Positions 18,689 to 27,576 of a stretch of DNA of 64,000 bases are shown here, piece by piece. This DNA comes from JBGRPZ01 sp041725955 (GTDB taxonomy: Bacteria; Bacteroidota; Bacteroidia; Bacteroidales; JBGRPZ01), in the NCBI GenBank assembly GCA_041725955.1, contig JBGRQE010000001.1, positions 62,001 to 126,000 of the forward strand, read 5' to 3'. The notes under the pieces are model-generated. The model was not told where the DNA came from. It saw only the letters and a program-made list of their open reading frames with translations, and did no database searches. The stretch's first letter is position 1; every line of letters begins with the position of its first letter. The translations under genes and the position numbers were made by a program.

Positions 18689-18703
18689 ACCCGCTATACG
18701 GGT
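18689..18703. other. Short inverted repeat upstream of the class II RNR gene
   Basis: ACCCG-CTATA-CGGGT lies about 60 bp before the reductase start. The 270-bp gap between 18494 and 18764 holds no ORF that I support. I looked for, and did not see, a cobalamin riboswitch box or an NrdR box here. The inverted repeat could be an operator or a small leader hairpin; function unknown. Confidence 0.35.
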
Positions 18704-18763
18704 AAATAACTGAAGTCCAGAGTCTTTTTTATAAAAAATAATTATTAAATTACATCTAGCAGC

Positions 18764-21451
18764 ATGGAAAACAAGTCCTATACTGAAAAGGAGAGAATTG
18801 CCTTTAAAGAAAAAGACACTTTGGTTTTTGATAAAGAAACCAAGCTCACACAATCTATATCTAAAGAAAAATCTCCATCAACAAATGGAAAATCTAATAT
18901 TATGAATTCCTCAAAAAAGGATGTATCTACACCTCTAAAATCTTATCCTCACGAACAAGTATTAAAAGCTGCTACAGAATACTTCAAAGGAGATGCCCTC
19001 GCTGCTAGTGTATGGATGAATAAATATGCATTGAAAAATAGCGATGGTGAAATTTTTGAATTGACTCCTGATGAAATGCATCATCGTCTTGCTCGTGAAG
19101 TTGCACGAATTGAAAAGAATTATCCTAACCCTATCTCAGAAGAAAAGCTTTTCAGTCTATTTAAAGAATTTAAGTATATAGTTCCTCAAGGAAGCCCTAT
19201 GGCAGGTATAGGAAATAATTTCCAGGTATCTTCTCTATCTAACTGTTTTGTGATTGGAACAGATGGTGATTCTGATTCTTATGGGGGAATTATGAAGATT
19301 GACCAAGAACAAGTGCAATTGATGAAGAGACGTGGAGGTGTTGGACACGATCTTTCTCATATTCGACCTAAAGGCAGTCCTGTAAAGAATTCTGCACTAA
19401 CATCTACAGGTATTGTGCCTTTTATGGAACGCTACTCTAACTCTACCCGCGAAGTTGCTCAGGACGGTCGTCGTGGAGCTCTTATGTTAAGTATTTCTGT
19501 AAAACATCCCGACTCAGAAGGTTTTGTTGATGCCAAAATGGAGGAAGGGAAAGTAACAGGAGCTAATGTTTCCGTAAGAATCAATGATGAGTTTATGGAA
19601 TCAGTTAAAGCTCAGAAAAACTTTGTTCAGCAATATCCTATATCAAGTAAAACCCCAAGTTTTACAAAAGAAATTGATGCTAAGAATTTATGGGATAAGA
19701 TTATCCATAATGCATGGCAGTCTGCAGAACCAGGAATCTTATTCTGGGATACTGTAATTCGTGAATCTATACCTGATTGTTATAAGGATTTAGGTTTTGA
19801 AACTTTGTCTACCAATCCATGTGGTGAAATTCCGTTGTGTGCATACGATAGTTGTCGTCTGTTGGCTATAAATTTATATAGTTATGTGGAAAATCCTTTC
19901 ACTGATAAAGCTACATTCAACTTCAATCTTTTTAAAGAGCATGCTGCTTATGCTCAAAGAATTATGGATGATATCGTAGATCTTGAAGTAGAAAAGATAA
20001 ATGCGATTCTTAATAAAATTAATGCAGATCCTGAAGGTTTGGAAACCAAGAGAATTGAAAGAAAACTTTGGGAAGCAATTCGTGAGAAATCACTTCAAGG
20101 TAGACGAACAGGTATTGGTATCACTGCAGAGGGTGATATGCTTGCCGCATTAAATATTCGTTATGGTTCTGAAGAAGCAATTAAGTTTTCTACAGAAGTA
20201 CATAAAACCCTTGCCGTTGAAGCTTATAAATCGTCTGTAAACTTGGCGAAAGATCGTGGTGCTTTTGAAATATTTGATTATAAACGTGAAGAGAATAATC
20301 CTTTTATTCAACGTATCGCAGCTGAAGACCCTTCTTTTATCGAAAATTTGAAGAAGAATGGTCGTAGAAATATCGCAATGTTAACCATCGCTCCTACAGG
20401 AAGTGTGAGTATTTGTACTCAAACAACTTCAGGTATTGAACCTGTTTTTATGGTTTCTTATAAACGTAGAAAAAAGGTTAATCCAAACGATCAGAATGTT
20501 AATATTACTTTTAAAGATGAGATTGGCGATTGTTGGGAAGAGTATAATGTATTCCATCCTAAGTTTGAGGTATGGTTGAAAGAAAAAGGTTATGATGTTG
20601 ATGAAGTAAAGAGCATGGATGATGATAAACTTCAGGAAATCATAGAAAAATCGCCTTATTTTAAAGCTACTTCAAATGATGTAGACTGGGTAAATAAGGT
20701 GAAAATGCAGGGTGACATTCAGAAATGGGTTGACCACTCAATTAGCGTAACGGTAAATGTTCCAAATGATGTAAGTGAAGATATTGTTAGTAAAATTTAC
20801 ATGACTGCTTGGGAAAGCGGATGTAAAGGAATGACAATTTATCGCGATGGTTCACGATCAGGTGTATTGGTAGCAAAAGATTCAAAGAAAGAGAATTCTT
20901 TTAACGAAACTGAAGCTCCAGCACGTCCGAAGAAAATTGAAGCAGATGTTGTTCGTTTTCAAAATGATTATGATAAATGGATTGCTGTAATAGGTACTCT
21001 TGATGGAAAACCATATGAAATTTTTACGGGTAAAGCTGAAGGATTCTTCTTGCCAACATGGGTAAATAATGGATGGGTGAAACGTAGTAAGAATGGTGGC
21101 GGAAAAGCTCGTTATGACTTTATCTTTATGGATAAGGATGGTTATAAAGTTACTATCGAAGGGCTATCTCGTTCCTTCAATAAGGAATATTGGAATTATG
21201 CAAAGTTGATTTCCGGAGTATTGCGTCATGGTATGCCATTGCCGTATGTAATTGATTTGATTGGTAATCTTAACTTTGATAAGGAACATATAAATACTTG
21301 GAAGAATGGTGTTGTTCGTGCATTAAAACGCTATATTCCTGATGGAACTGTGGCTGCGCGTAATACATGTAGTGAGTGTAAACAAGATTCTTTGATTTAT
21401 CAAGATGGTTGTTTAATCTGCAATAATTGTGGATTCTCAAAATGTGATTAA
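18764..21451 (+). CDS. nrdJ: Adenosylcobalamin-dependent (class II) ribonucleotide reductase
   Basis: This enzyme reduces ribonucleotides to deoxyribonucleotides using adenosylcobalamin as radical source, independent of oxygen. The 895-residue protein shows VPQGSPMAGIGN, the redox-Cys region SLSNCFVIG, KRRGGVGHDLSHIRPKGSPV, the active-site finger STNPCGEIPLC (Asn, Cys, Glu), and APTGSVSICTQTTSGIEPVF. The C-terminus carries two CxxC-type pairs (CSECKQDS and CLICNNCGFSKC), which likely relay electrons. There is an unusual Lys-rich N-terminal extension of about 60 residues before the conserved HEQVLKAATEYFKGD. An internal ATG at 18902 would remove 46 of them. No ATP-cone is visible. A strong bidirectional terminator follows. 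Confidence 0.95.
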   Translation: MENKSYTEKERIAFKEKDTLVFDKETKLTQSISKEKSPSTNGKSNIMNSSKKDVSTPLKSYPHEQVLKAATEYFKGDALAASVWMNKYALKNSDGEIFELTPDEMHHRLAREVARIEKNYPNPISEEKLFSLFKEFKYIVPQGSPMAGIGNNFQVSSLSNCFVIGTDGDSDSYGGIMKIDQEQVQLMKRRGGVGHDLSHIRPKGSPVKNSALTSTGIVPFMERYSNSTREVAQDGRRGALMLSISVKHPDSEGFVDAKMEEGKVTGANVSVRINDEFMESVKAQKNFVQQYPISSKTPSFTKEIDAKNLWDKIIHNAWQSAEPGILFWDTVIRESIPDCYKDLGFETLSTNPCGEIPLCAYDSCRLLAINLYSYVENPFTDKATFNFNLFKEHAAYAQRIMDDIVDLEVEKINAILNKINADPEGLETKRIERKLWEAIREKSLQGRRTGIGITAEGDMLAALNIRYGSEEAIKFSTEVHKTLAVEAYKSSVNLAKDRGAFEIFDYKREENNPFIQRIAAEDPSFIENLKKNGRRNIAMLTIAPTGSVSICTQTTSGIEPVFMVSYKRRKKVNPNDQNVNITFKDEIGDCWEEYNVFHPKFEVWLKEKGYDVDEVKSMDDDKLQEIIEKSPYFKATSNDVDWVNKVKMQGDIQKWVDHSISVTVNVPNDVSEDIVSKIYMTAWESGCKGMTIYRDGSRSGVLVAKDSKKENSFNETEAPARPKKIEADVVRFQNDYDKWIAVIGTLDGKPYEIFTGKAEGFFLPTWVNNGWVKRSKNGGGKARYDFIFMDKDGYKVTIEGLSRSFNKEYWNYAKLISGVLRHGMPLPYVIDLIGNLNFDKEHINTWKNGVVRALKRYIPDGTVAARNTCSECKQDSLIYQDGCLICNNCGFSKCD

Positions 21452-21496
21452 TTATTAGATTAAGATAGATTTGTACTTAATAGTATAAATCAAAGA

Positions 21497-21531
21497 AAAA
21501 GAGCAGTTTGATTTTTTCAAACTGCTCTTTT
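21497..21531. terminator. Bidirectional intrinsic terminator
   Basis: There is a perfect 15-bp stem, AAAAGAGCAGTTTGA at 21497-21511 and TCAAACTGCTCTTTT at 21517-21531, around a 5-nt T loop. It lies between the convergent reductase and the minus-strand helical-repeat gene, so it probably serves both. Confidence 0.88.
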
Positions 21532-21550
21532 ATTTAGTGCTTTTTTATTT

Positions 21551-21961
21551 TTAACACTTTGGACGTCGATGAACGTCAAAGATCATATTGTCTCTAAATT
21601 CATTGATTTTATTTGCTAGATGGATAAAGATTTTTAAATCATGAGAATTAAAATAGGCTATACATTTTTGATCTTTATTGCACATTGCAGCAAATTTAAG
21701 TTCTATGTCAAGACCATATTTCTTTAGCCATTGCATTGCTGAGGGTTGTTCGTCAATGGCTGCGTCAAGAATTGCAAATTCTACAAATCCATTTTCTGTT
21801 AACCATTTCAGAGCTTCTTCACTTCCCTGAATCGATGATGAAAGGGCAGCCAGTTCGGGGTAGCCATTTTCTAATAACCATTGATGAATTTTTTCATTTC
21901 CAGTCATTGTTTCTCCAAAAGCCATCCAAATTTTTGTCGGGTAATCAAGTATACTTTTCAT
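21551..21961 (-). CDS. Small protein with ankyrin-like helical repeats, function unknown
   Basis: I do not recognise this protein of 136 residues as a named family. It contains three related segments of about 33 residues: IHQWLLENGYPELAALSSSI, ALKWLTENGFVEFAILDAAI and AMQWLKKYGLDIELKFAAMC. These match an ankyrin-like helix-turn-helix pattern (xxWLxxNGxxEfAxLxxAI) and suggest a small protein-binding solenoid. There is no signal peptide or membrane segment. It overlaps the end of the pterin dehydratase by 17 bp and is the last gene of a minus-strand run beginning with an NtrC-type regulator, so the three are probably co-transcribed. Confidence 0.72.
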   Translation of the reverse strand: MKSILDYPTKIWMAFGETMTGNEKIHQWLLENGYPELAALSSSIQGSEEALKWLTENGFVEFAILDAAIDEQPSAMQWLKKYGLDIELKFAAMCNKDQKCIAYFNSHDLKIFIHLANKINEFRDNMIFDVHRRPKC

Positions 21962-22190
21962 ATATCAAATCAATATCTTTAGCTAAATTCCAATCTTTTT
22001 CGGTAACTATATTACCGGCATCGTGGGTGTTTAAACTTATACTTACAAAGTTATAGCAATTATTCCAATTGGGATGGTGTTGGTGTTTTTCGGCAGCAAA
22101 AGCTACTTCAGTCATAAAGGCGAAAGCAGCAGAAAAATTGGGGAATTTGAATTCCCTATATAAGCGATTGTTATCGTGGCACCATTTCAT
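21945..22190 (-). CDS. 4a-hydroxytetrahydrobiopterin dehydratase (PCD/DCoH family)
   Basis: This is a small pterin-4a-carbinolamine dehydratase of 81 residues, which recycles the pterin cofactor of aromatic amino acid hydroxylases. The active-site pattern is clear: EKHQHHPNWNNCYNFVSISL followed by NTHDAGNIVTEKDWNLAKDI. It is shorter than usual family members (about 95-110), starting at the conserved Trp of the first strand, so the N-terminal helix is missing. No earlier ATG is in frame before an upstream stop. It starts 11 bp after the NtrC-type regulator stop and overlaps the next gene. No phenylalanine hydroxylase gene is in the window. Confidence 0.88.
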   Translation of the reverse strand: MKWCHDNNRLYREFKFPNFSAAFAFMTEVAFAAEKHQHHPNWNNCYNFVSISLNTHDAGNIVTEKDWNLAKDIDLIYEKYT

Positions 22191-22201
22191 AATTGTTTCT
22201 T

Positions 22202-23548
22202 TTAGACTTGTTCATTTTTGAGCATACGGTAGAGGGTTGATTTACCAATCTGAAGTTTTTTCGACACCAGAAGGACATTTTGATTATACTTATCAAGATA
22301 ATAACGAATTATTTTTTTTTGGTAGCTTGCCAAAGGCATTTCTTCTTCATGTTTTTCTAGGAAATCGGGTGTTTCTGTAAAAGAAATATCTTTAGAATCA
22401 ATTATATTATTATCACTTAAAACTACTGAAAGATCAACAATAGCTTTAAGTTCTCTGATATTTCCAGGAAATTTATAAGAAGACAATTTTTCCAGAGCTT
22501 GATGGCTTAATGTTTTTATTGGTTTTTGATTTTCTTTGCAAAATTCACTACAAAAATATTTAGCAAGAAGAGAGATGTCATTTCTCCGATCGCGTAATGG
22601 AGGTAAGAAAATGGGCAATCCTAATAAACGATAATATAGATCCTTACGGAAGTTTCCATTTTTAACTTCTTCAATAAGGTTTTTGTTAGATGCTATAATA
22701 AGTCTGAAATTTGTTTTTATTATTTTGTTGCTTCCAATACGATGAAATTCTTTTTCTTGTAATACTCTTAATAGTTTTACTTGTATATTAGGAGGGATTT
22801 CAGTGATTTCGTCTAGGAAGAGTGTTCCTTTATTTGCTTCCTCAAGTTTCCCTATTCTACGTTTATCCGCACCAGTAAAAGCACCTTTTTCATGCCCAAA
22901 CAATTCACTTTCCATCAGAGAGCTTGGGGTCGCACTTAGGTTTATTGCAACAAATGATCGGTTTTGCCTATTCGAATTTCTGTGAATGGCTTTGGCTACC
23001 AACTCTTTTCCTGTTCCTGTTTCTCCTTGAATAGAAATAGAAATATTGGTTTCCGTAGCTTTTTTCATCAATTCAAAAACTCTCTTTAAGCATGTGCTTT
23101 TTCCTTTTATATCTTTTCTGAAATTCTTTATAATGTCCTTTTCTGAATAATATTTATTGTAGTTTATGGATGTATCTTTTTTATTTTGCTTAATGTTTTC
23201 TACAACTTCCCATAGTCGTTGTTTTACATCCTCATCTTTTTCGAAATAATCACATGCCCCTGCCTTTAGAACATTAATAGCAGTAGATATTTTTTCTTGT
23301 CCCGAAATCATTATAACAGGAGTGAAAATATCTATTGATTTTATTCTCTTTAAAACATCAATTCCTAACATATCGGGTAAGGAGTAATCCAGAGAAATTA
23401 ATGATGGATTTAAATGCATATGTTTTAAGCAATCTACGCCCTTGGAGAAGTGATATACTTTGTTTGCTGGATTTTTTTCGAGGAAGTGTTTTAGCATAGC
23501 CCCATAAAAAGAGTTGTCCTCTACGATAAAGATCCTAAATGGCTCCAT
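22202..23548 (-). CDS. Sigma-54-dependent response regulator (NtrC family)
   Basis: This is a transcription activator of 448 residues. The receiver domain (residues 1-120) has acidic Glu10/Asp11, phospho-acceptor Asp54 in SLDYSLPD, and Lys104. The AAA+ domain has Walker A GETGTGKE (175-182), the sigma-54 contact loop GAFTGA (222-227), and LFLDEITEIP. A C-terminal Fis-type helix-turn-helix ends the protein (VLLVSKKLQIGKSTLYRMLK). It should activate RNA polymerase-sigma54 after phosphorylation; the sigma-54 gene itself is in this window at 33244-34722. No histidine kinase is adjacent, so it is an orphan. It heads a run with pterin dehydratase and a helical-repeat protein. Confidence 0.95.
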   Translation of the reverse strand: MEPFRIFIVEDNSFYGAMLKHFLEKNPANKVYHFSKGVDCLKHMHLNPSLISLDYSLPDMLGIDVLKRIKSIDIFTPVIMISGQEKISTAINVLKAGACDYFEKDEDVKQRLWEVVENIKQNKKDTSINYNKYYSEKDIIKNFRKDIKGKSTCLKRVFELMKKATETNISISIQGETGTGKELVAKAIHRNSNRQNRSFVAINLSATPSSLMESELFGHEKGAFTGADKRRIGKLEEANKGTLFLDEITEIPPNIQVKLLRVLQEKEFHRIGSNKIIKTNFRLIIASNKNLIEEVKNGNFRKDLYYRLLGLPIFLPPLRDRRNDISLLAKYFCSEFCKENQKPIKTLSHQALEKLSSYKFPGNIRELKAIVDLSVVLSDNNIIDSKDISFTETPDFLEKHEEEMPLASYQKKIIRYYLDKYNQNVLLVSKKLQIGKSTLYRMLKNEQV

Positions 23549-23690
23549 TCTGTATAGTTCAAATGAATTTTTGGAAATTAATTATTGCAATCTTGTCTGT
23601 AGATAAAAATACTTTTACGCTTTTTGGTCTTTTATTCTGAACTAATTTACTAAAAGTATTTTCAAAGGGCAAAAAACTGGAAATAATTTA

Positions 23691-23721
23691 TTTTCATCAT
23701 GTTTATTAATCTTTAAATTTG
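23691..23721 (+). promoter_or_regulatory. Bacteroidota-type promoter of the truncated LTA-synthase-like gene
   Basis: TAAATTTG at 23714-23721 fits the TAnnTTTG -7 box, followed by GC. TTTT at 23691-23694, 19 bp upstream, is one base off the TTTG -33 box. The expected start site is about 35 bp before the ATG at 23762. Confidence 0.5.
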
Positions 23722-23761
23722 CAGGCGATTTTGGGGTTCATCATGTAAATTTCAATAAATA

Positions 23762-24388
23762 ATGAGTAAGTTATCCTTACCGATTCGGTATGTGATGAAG
23801 GTGTATCTTTGTGGTATAATAGTTTTTCTTTTGTTCCGTATTGTTTTGTTCTTTAGTAATTTTAATATGTTTTTAAATCTGCCCAATGAACGAATAAATT
23901 TGTTGTTTAGATCTTTTCTTATGGAATTTCGATTTGATACTGTAATTGCAAATTACATATTATTTTTTCCTTTTATACTTTTAAGTTTCTCATCTGTTTT
24001 TAAGGGAATACAAAAGGCTACATATCGTTTTTTTAATTATTATATCAGTCTTTTGTTTATAGGTTCATTTTTTCTTTGTGCTGCTGATATTCCTTATTTT
24101 ACCCACTTTTTTTCGCGACTAACCACTGCATCAATGGCATGGACTGATAATTTGGGTTTTATGTTTAGTATGGTTTTCCAAGAATTTAAGTATTGTGGAA
24201 TGATAATTCCTTTAATTCTTATTTGTTTCTTGTTTGTTCGTCAGTTGATTAAGATTAGAAAAACTGCATTATTAGAACTGGAACAAGATCGTGGGATTTC
24301 CTTTAAAGGATTTACTTTTCATTTTATTACTTTTTTACTGTTTGGAGGTTTAATGTTTTTGGGTATTCGAGGTAGAATCGAAGAGTAA
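23762..24388 (+). pseudogene. Truncated LTA synthase/sulfatase-family membrane protein (membrane domain only)
   Basis: The 208 residues match the five-helix N-terminal membrane domain of LTA-synthase-like sulfatases of Bacteroidota (EFRFDTVIANYILFFPFILL, CAADIPYFTHFFSRLTTASM, EFKYCGMIIPL). Translation stops right after FLGIRGRIEE, exactly where full-length members pass into the extracellular alkaline-phosphatase-superfamily domain of roughly 400 residues. That catalytic domain is absent: only 75 bp separate the stop from the next gene. The likely explanation is a deletion that left the membrane part, so I call it a pseudogene. A stand-alone small membrane protein remains possible because the remaining frame and a promoter look intact. 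Confidence 0.65.
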
Positions 24389-24463
24389 GAGATCTAGATT
24401 ACAATAAAAGTTCATTTTTTATATATATTGCATGCTTAAAAATTAGACTTTAAAATTTAAATC

Positions 24464-26038
24464 GTGAAAGAAAAGTTTTCCAGTCATGTTGTGGGATTGA
24501 TTTTAATATCAACCATCATCCGTTTGTTTTTTTCCGCGTTTTTAGAGTTCGGGAATGATGAGGTATATTATTGGACTTATGCTTTGTATCCAGATTGGAG
24601 TCATTTTGATCATCCTCCTATGATTGGATGGATGATTCAACTTTTTACCGGGAATTTATATTTTGATGGAGAATGGGCGATTCGTTTACCCTCTGTAATT
24701 TTAGGAGCGGTAAATACATGGGTTTTGTTTTTGATTGGAAAGCGAATCAAGAATGAATTAACTGGTTTTTTCGCTGCCTTTCTTTATACCTGCTCAATAT
24801 ATTCATTTTTGTTGGTAGGGGTTTTTATTCTTCCCGATACACCAATGATTTTCTTTATGCTTTTGGCTTTTTATACTTTTTTGAAAGTGTTTATGTCGGA
24901 ATCAATAGGTAAGTCTGAAAGACAAGGAATGATATTGGCTGGTGTTCTTACTGGTTTAGGTATGATATCCAAGTATAATGCTGTTTTTGTTTGGGTTGGA
25001 GCAGGATTGTATATACTGCTATTCAGCCGCAAGTGGTTTAAAGAGCTAAGCTTGTATGTTTCAGTAATTATTTCACTTATAATTTTATTTCCTGTAATTT
25101 ATTGGAATGATCTGAATAATTGGATAAGTTTTACTTTTCATGGAGAGCGTGTAGATATATTTGAATCGGGCTTAAAATTAGATTATTTTTTCTCTGAATT
25201 GGGGGGAGAAATCTTATATAATAATCCTGTTTATTTCATACTGATAATTTGTGTCTTTGTTGCTTTAATCAGAAAGAAAGATTTACAACTCCAAGGGCAA
25301 TCAATGAGAGTTATATTATTGATGTCTTTGCCCATAATTGGTGTATTTCTATTGTTTTCTTTATTCCGACGTACTTTACCACACTGGAATTCGCCAGGAT
25401 ATGTTATTTTAATGCCTCTGGTAGGTGCTTTTCTTGCTGATAAATTTCGTAGAAATTTAAAACCTATTTTATTTCCATGGCCTTTAAAGATTGCATCTGG
25501 CCTTTTAGTCGTGATTCTGCTTTTGGGAGCATTACAAATCAAAATGGGTGTCCTTGGTTTGGATAAGCAAAGCAATTATTATGAGTTGGGAGAAGATGAT
25601 GTTTCTTTAGATATGTATGGCTGGACTCAAATAGAAAGACAATTTGCTGAATATAGACTCGATGCTATTGCAAAAGGAGATATGCCTAAAGATGCTCCTA
25701 TTATTTCTTATAAATGGTTTCCTTTAGCAAATTTGGATTACTATGTGGCTCGACCTCTAAAGATGAGAACTTTGGCAATAGGTCAACTGCAAGATATTCA
25801 TAAATATGCTTGGATAAATAGAATCAGAGGAGGTTTTTCAGAAGGAATGGATGCATGGTATATTACAACATCAAGAAATTTCAAATCGCCTGTAGATATT
25901 TATAAGCCATACTTTCAGGAAATCAATATTGTAGATACAATTCAAATTTATCGAGGAGGGCAAATAGAGAAACGAGCCTTTGTTTATGAATTAAAGGATA
26001 TGAAAAAAATACCTATTGATGTATTGAAGGCTCTATAA
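24464..26038 (+). CDS. GT39/ArnT-like membrane glycosyltransferase
   Basis: This is a polytopic membrane glycosyltransferase of 524 residues in the dolichyl/undecaprenyl-phosphate-mannose transferase (PMT_2/ArnT) superfamily, which moves a sugar from a lipid carrier to a periplasmic acceptor. The first periplasmic loop has the catalytic pattern FGNDEVYYWTYALYPDWSH followed by FDHPPMIGW. About ten hydrophobic helices follow, then a soluble C-terminal domain (about 380-524). The start is GTG at 24464; no better ATG precedes the first helix. It lies 75 bp after the truncated LTA-synthase-like gene. The acceptor is unknown. Confidence 0.88.
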   Translation: MKEKFSSHVVGLILISTIIRLFFSAFLEFGNDEVYYWTYALYPDWSHFDHPPMIGWMIQLFTGNLYFDGEWAIRLPSVILGAVNTWVLFLIGKRIKNELTGFFAAFLYTCSIYSFLLVGVFILPDTPMIFFMLLAFYTFLKVFMSESIGKSERQGMILAGVLTGLGMISKYNAVFVWVGAGLYILLFSRKWFKELSLYVSVIISLIILFPVIYWNDLNNWISFTFHGERVDIFESGLKLDYFFSELGGEILYNNPVYFILIICVFVALIRKKDLQLQGQSMRVILLMSLPIIGVFLLFSLFRRTLPHWNSPGYVILMPLVGAFLADKFRRNLKPILFPWPLKIASGLLVVILLLGALQIKMGVLGLDKQSNYYELGEDDVSLDMYGWTQIERQFAEYRLDAIAKGDMPKDAPIISYKWFPLANLDYYVARPLKMRTLAIGQLQDIHKYAWINRIRGGFSEGMDAWYITTSRNFKSPVDIYKPYFQEINIVDTIQIYRGGQIEKRAFVYELKDMKKIPIDVLKAL

Positions 26039-26061
26039 TTGCATTTCAATATATAATAAGG

Positions 26062-26096
26062 AAAAGGCTGTCTAAAAGTGAGTTAGACAGCCTTTT
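26062..26096. terminator. Bidirectional intrinsic terminator
   Basis: There is a perfect 14-bp stem, AAAAGGCTGTCTAA at 26062-26075 and TTAGACAGCCTTTT at 26083-26096, with a 7-nt loop. It separates the convergent glycosyltransferase and CoA-transferase genes. Confidence 0.88.
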
Positions 26097-26120
26097 GTAT
26101 TATATTAAAGCTATATTAGC

Positions 26121-27407
26121 TTATACATTTCTGCCGAAACGTTCAAAAGCAGATCTTTCAAGATCTTCTCTATGATCAGGATGTGCAATGTTTATCATTG
26201 CTCTTGCTCTTTGTTGTAGGTTTTTGCCGTATAAGTCAGCAATACCAAACTCTGTAACTACATAATGCACATTTGCTCTTGTAGTTACTACACCCGCACC
26301 AAGCTTAAGGGTTGGGCATATTTTTGTTAATGCACCAGCTTTTGCTGTTGCATGAAGAGCAATAATTGGACGGCCACCCTCAGAATAGCCTGCTCCACGG
26401 ATAAAGTCAATCTGACCACCAACGCCAGAGTAGTGTTTTGTTCCGATAGAATCAGCACAAACCTGTCCGGTGATATCTACTTCTAGAGCAGAGTTAATTG
26501 CACAAACCTTTGGATTTTGACGGATTACATTAACAGCATTAACATAAGCAACATCCATCATTGCTACTCCTGGGTTATCATCTACAAAGTCGTAGGTTTT
26601 GCGAGTACCCATAAGGAAACTAGCAACAGATCTACCTCTATCTAATTTCTTTTGGCTGTTATCTACAATTCCTTTCTCAATCAATGGAATTAAACCATCA
26701 GAGAACATTTCTGTATGAACACCCAAGTGTTTATGATTGGTTAGAGCAGCCAATACAGCATTTGGAATCGCTCCGATACCCATTTGAAGGGTTGCTCCAT
26801 CATCAACAAGACTCGCGCAGAACTGTCCGATCTTCATATCTGTCTCAGAAGGTTCTGGGAAGCTTGCCTCAATAATTGGCTGATCGTTATCAACAAAGGT
26901 GTCGATTTCTCTGATATGAATCATTGCATCACCAAAAGTTCTTGGAACTTTAGGGTTAATTACAGCGATAACATGTTTTGCTTCTTGAACTGCAGCTAAG
27001 GTACAATCAACAGAAGTACCTAAAGATACATATCCATGACTATCAGGAGCACTAACCTGAATCATTGCAACATCTACAGGAAGAATTCCTTCACGGATTA
27101 ATTTTGGAGTTTCACTTAAGAAAACAGGAATGTAATCAGCACGTCCTTCTTGAGTTGCTTTTCTTACATTATGCCCCACAAAGTAAGAATCAAGATGGAA
27201 AATACCCTCATATTGAGGTTCGGTATAAGGAGCTGGTCCTTCAGTATGAATATGTAGAATATTTACCCCTTTTAATTCATCAGCTCTTGCTACCATTGCA
27301 TTTACTAAAATATGCGGTGTTAGCGCAACGCTGTGAAGAAAAACTCTGTCGCCCGACTTAATTACTTTTACTGCTTCTTCAGGAGAAACACTTTTATACA
27401 TAGCCAT
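26121..27407 (-). CDS. Acetyl-CoA hydrolase/transferase family protein (4-hydroxybutyrate CoA-transferase-like)
   Basis: This is a cytoplasmic CoA-transferase of 428 residues that would swap CoA between acetyl-CoA and a short acid, such as butyrate, 4-hydroxybutyrate or propionate. Diagnostic segments are HIHTEGPAPYTEPQYEGIF, VDVAMIQVSAPDSHGYVSLG, the glycine-rich LQMGIGAIPNAVLAAL, and HTEMFSDG, where Glu233 is the expected thioester-forming residue. GGQIDFIRGAGYSEGG and VTTRANVHYVVTEFGIADL complete the C-terminal half. The length and motifs are those of a full-length enzyme. It is transcribed alone; the 170-bp upstream gap holds an inverted repeat CTACTAT/ATAGTAG (27478-27503) that could be regulatory. 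Confidence 0.93.
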   Translation of the reverse strand: MAMYKSVSPEEAVKVIKSGDRVFLHSVALTPHILVNAMVARADELKGVNILHIHTEGPAPYTEPQYEGIFHLDSYFVGHNVRKATQEGRADYIPVFLSETPKLIREGILPVDVAMIQVSAPDSHGYVSLGTSVDCTLAAVQEAKHVIAVINPKVPRTFGDAMIHIREIDTFVDNDQPIIEASFPEPSETDMKIGQFCASLVDDGATLQMGIGAIPNAVLAALTNHKHLGVHTEMFSDGLIPLIEKGIVDNSQKKLDRGRSVASFLMGTRKTYDFVDDNPGVAMMDVAYVNAVNVIRQNPKVCAINSALEVDITGQVCADSIGTKHYSGVGGQIDFIRGAGYSEGGRPIIALHATAKAGALTKICPTLKLGAGVVTTRANVHYVVTEFGIADLYGKNLQQRARAMINIAHPDHREDLERSAFERFGRNV

Positions 27408-27576
27408 AATACAGCTTATTTTACAGTGATTATATTGTTATTTTTTTCACAAACAAATTAAGTACATTTTTATTGTCCTACTATTAATTTAAACAGATAG
27501 TAGCATTGTATCGTATATACTAATTTGTTTAATAGTTGCTTAAGGCCTGAATTTAATTAAATTCTAAATAAAGAAT

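Noticed and set aside
18495..18763. Cobalamin riboswitch before the B12-dependent reductase
   Set aside because: I looked for the B12-box type sequence and found none; only a 5-bp inverted repeat is present.
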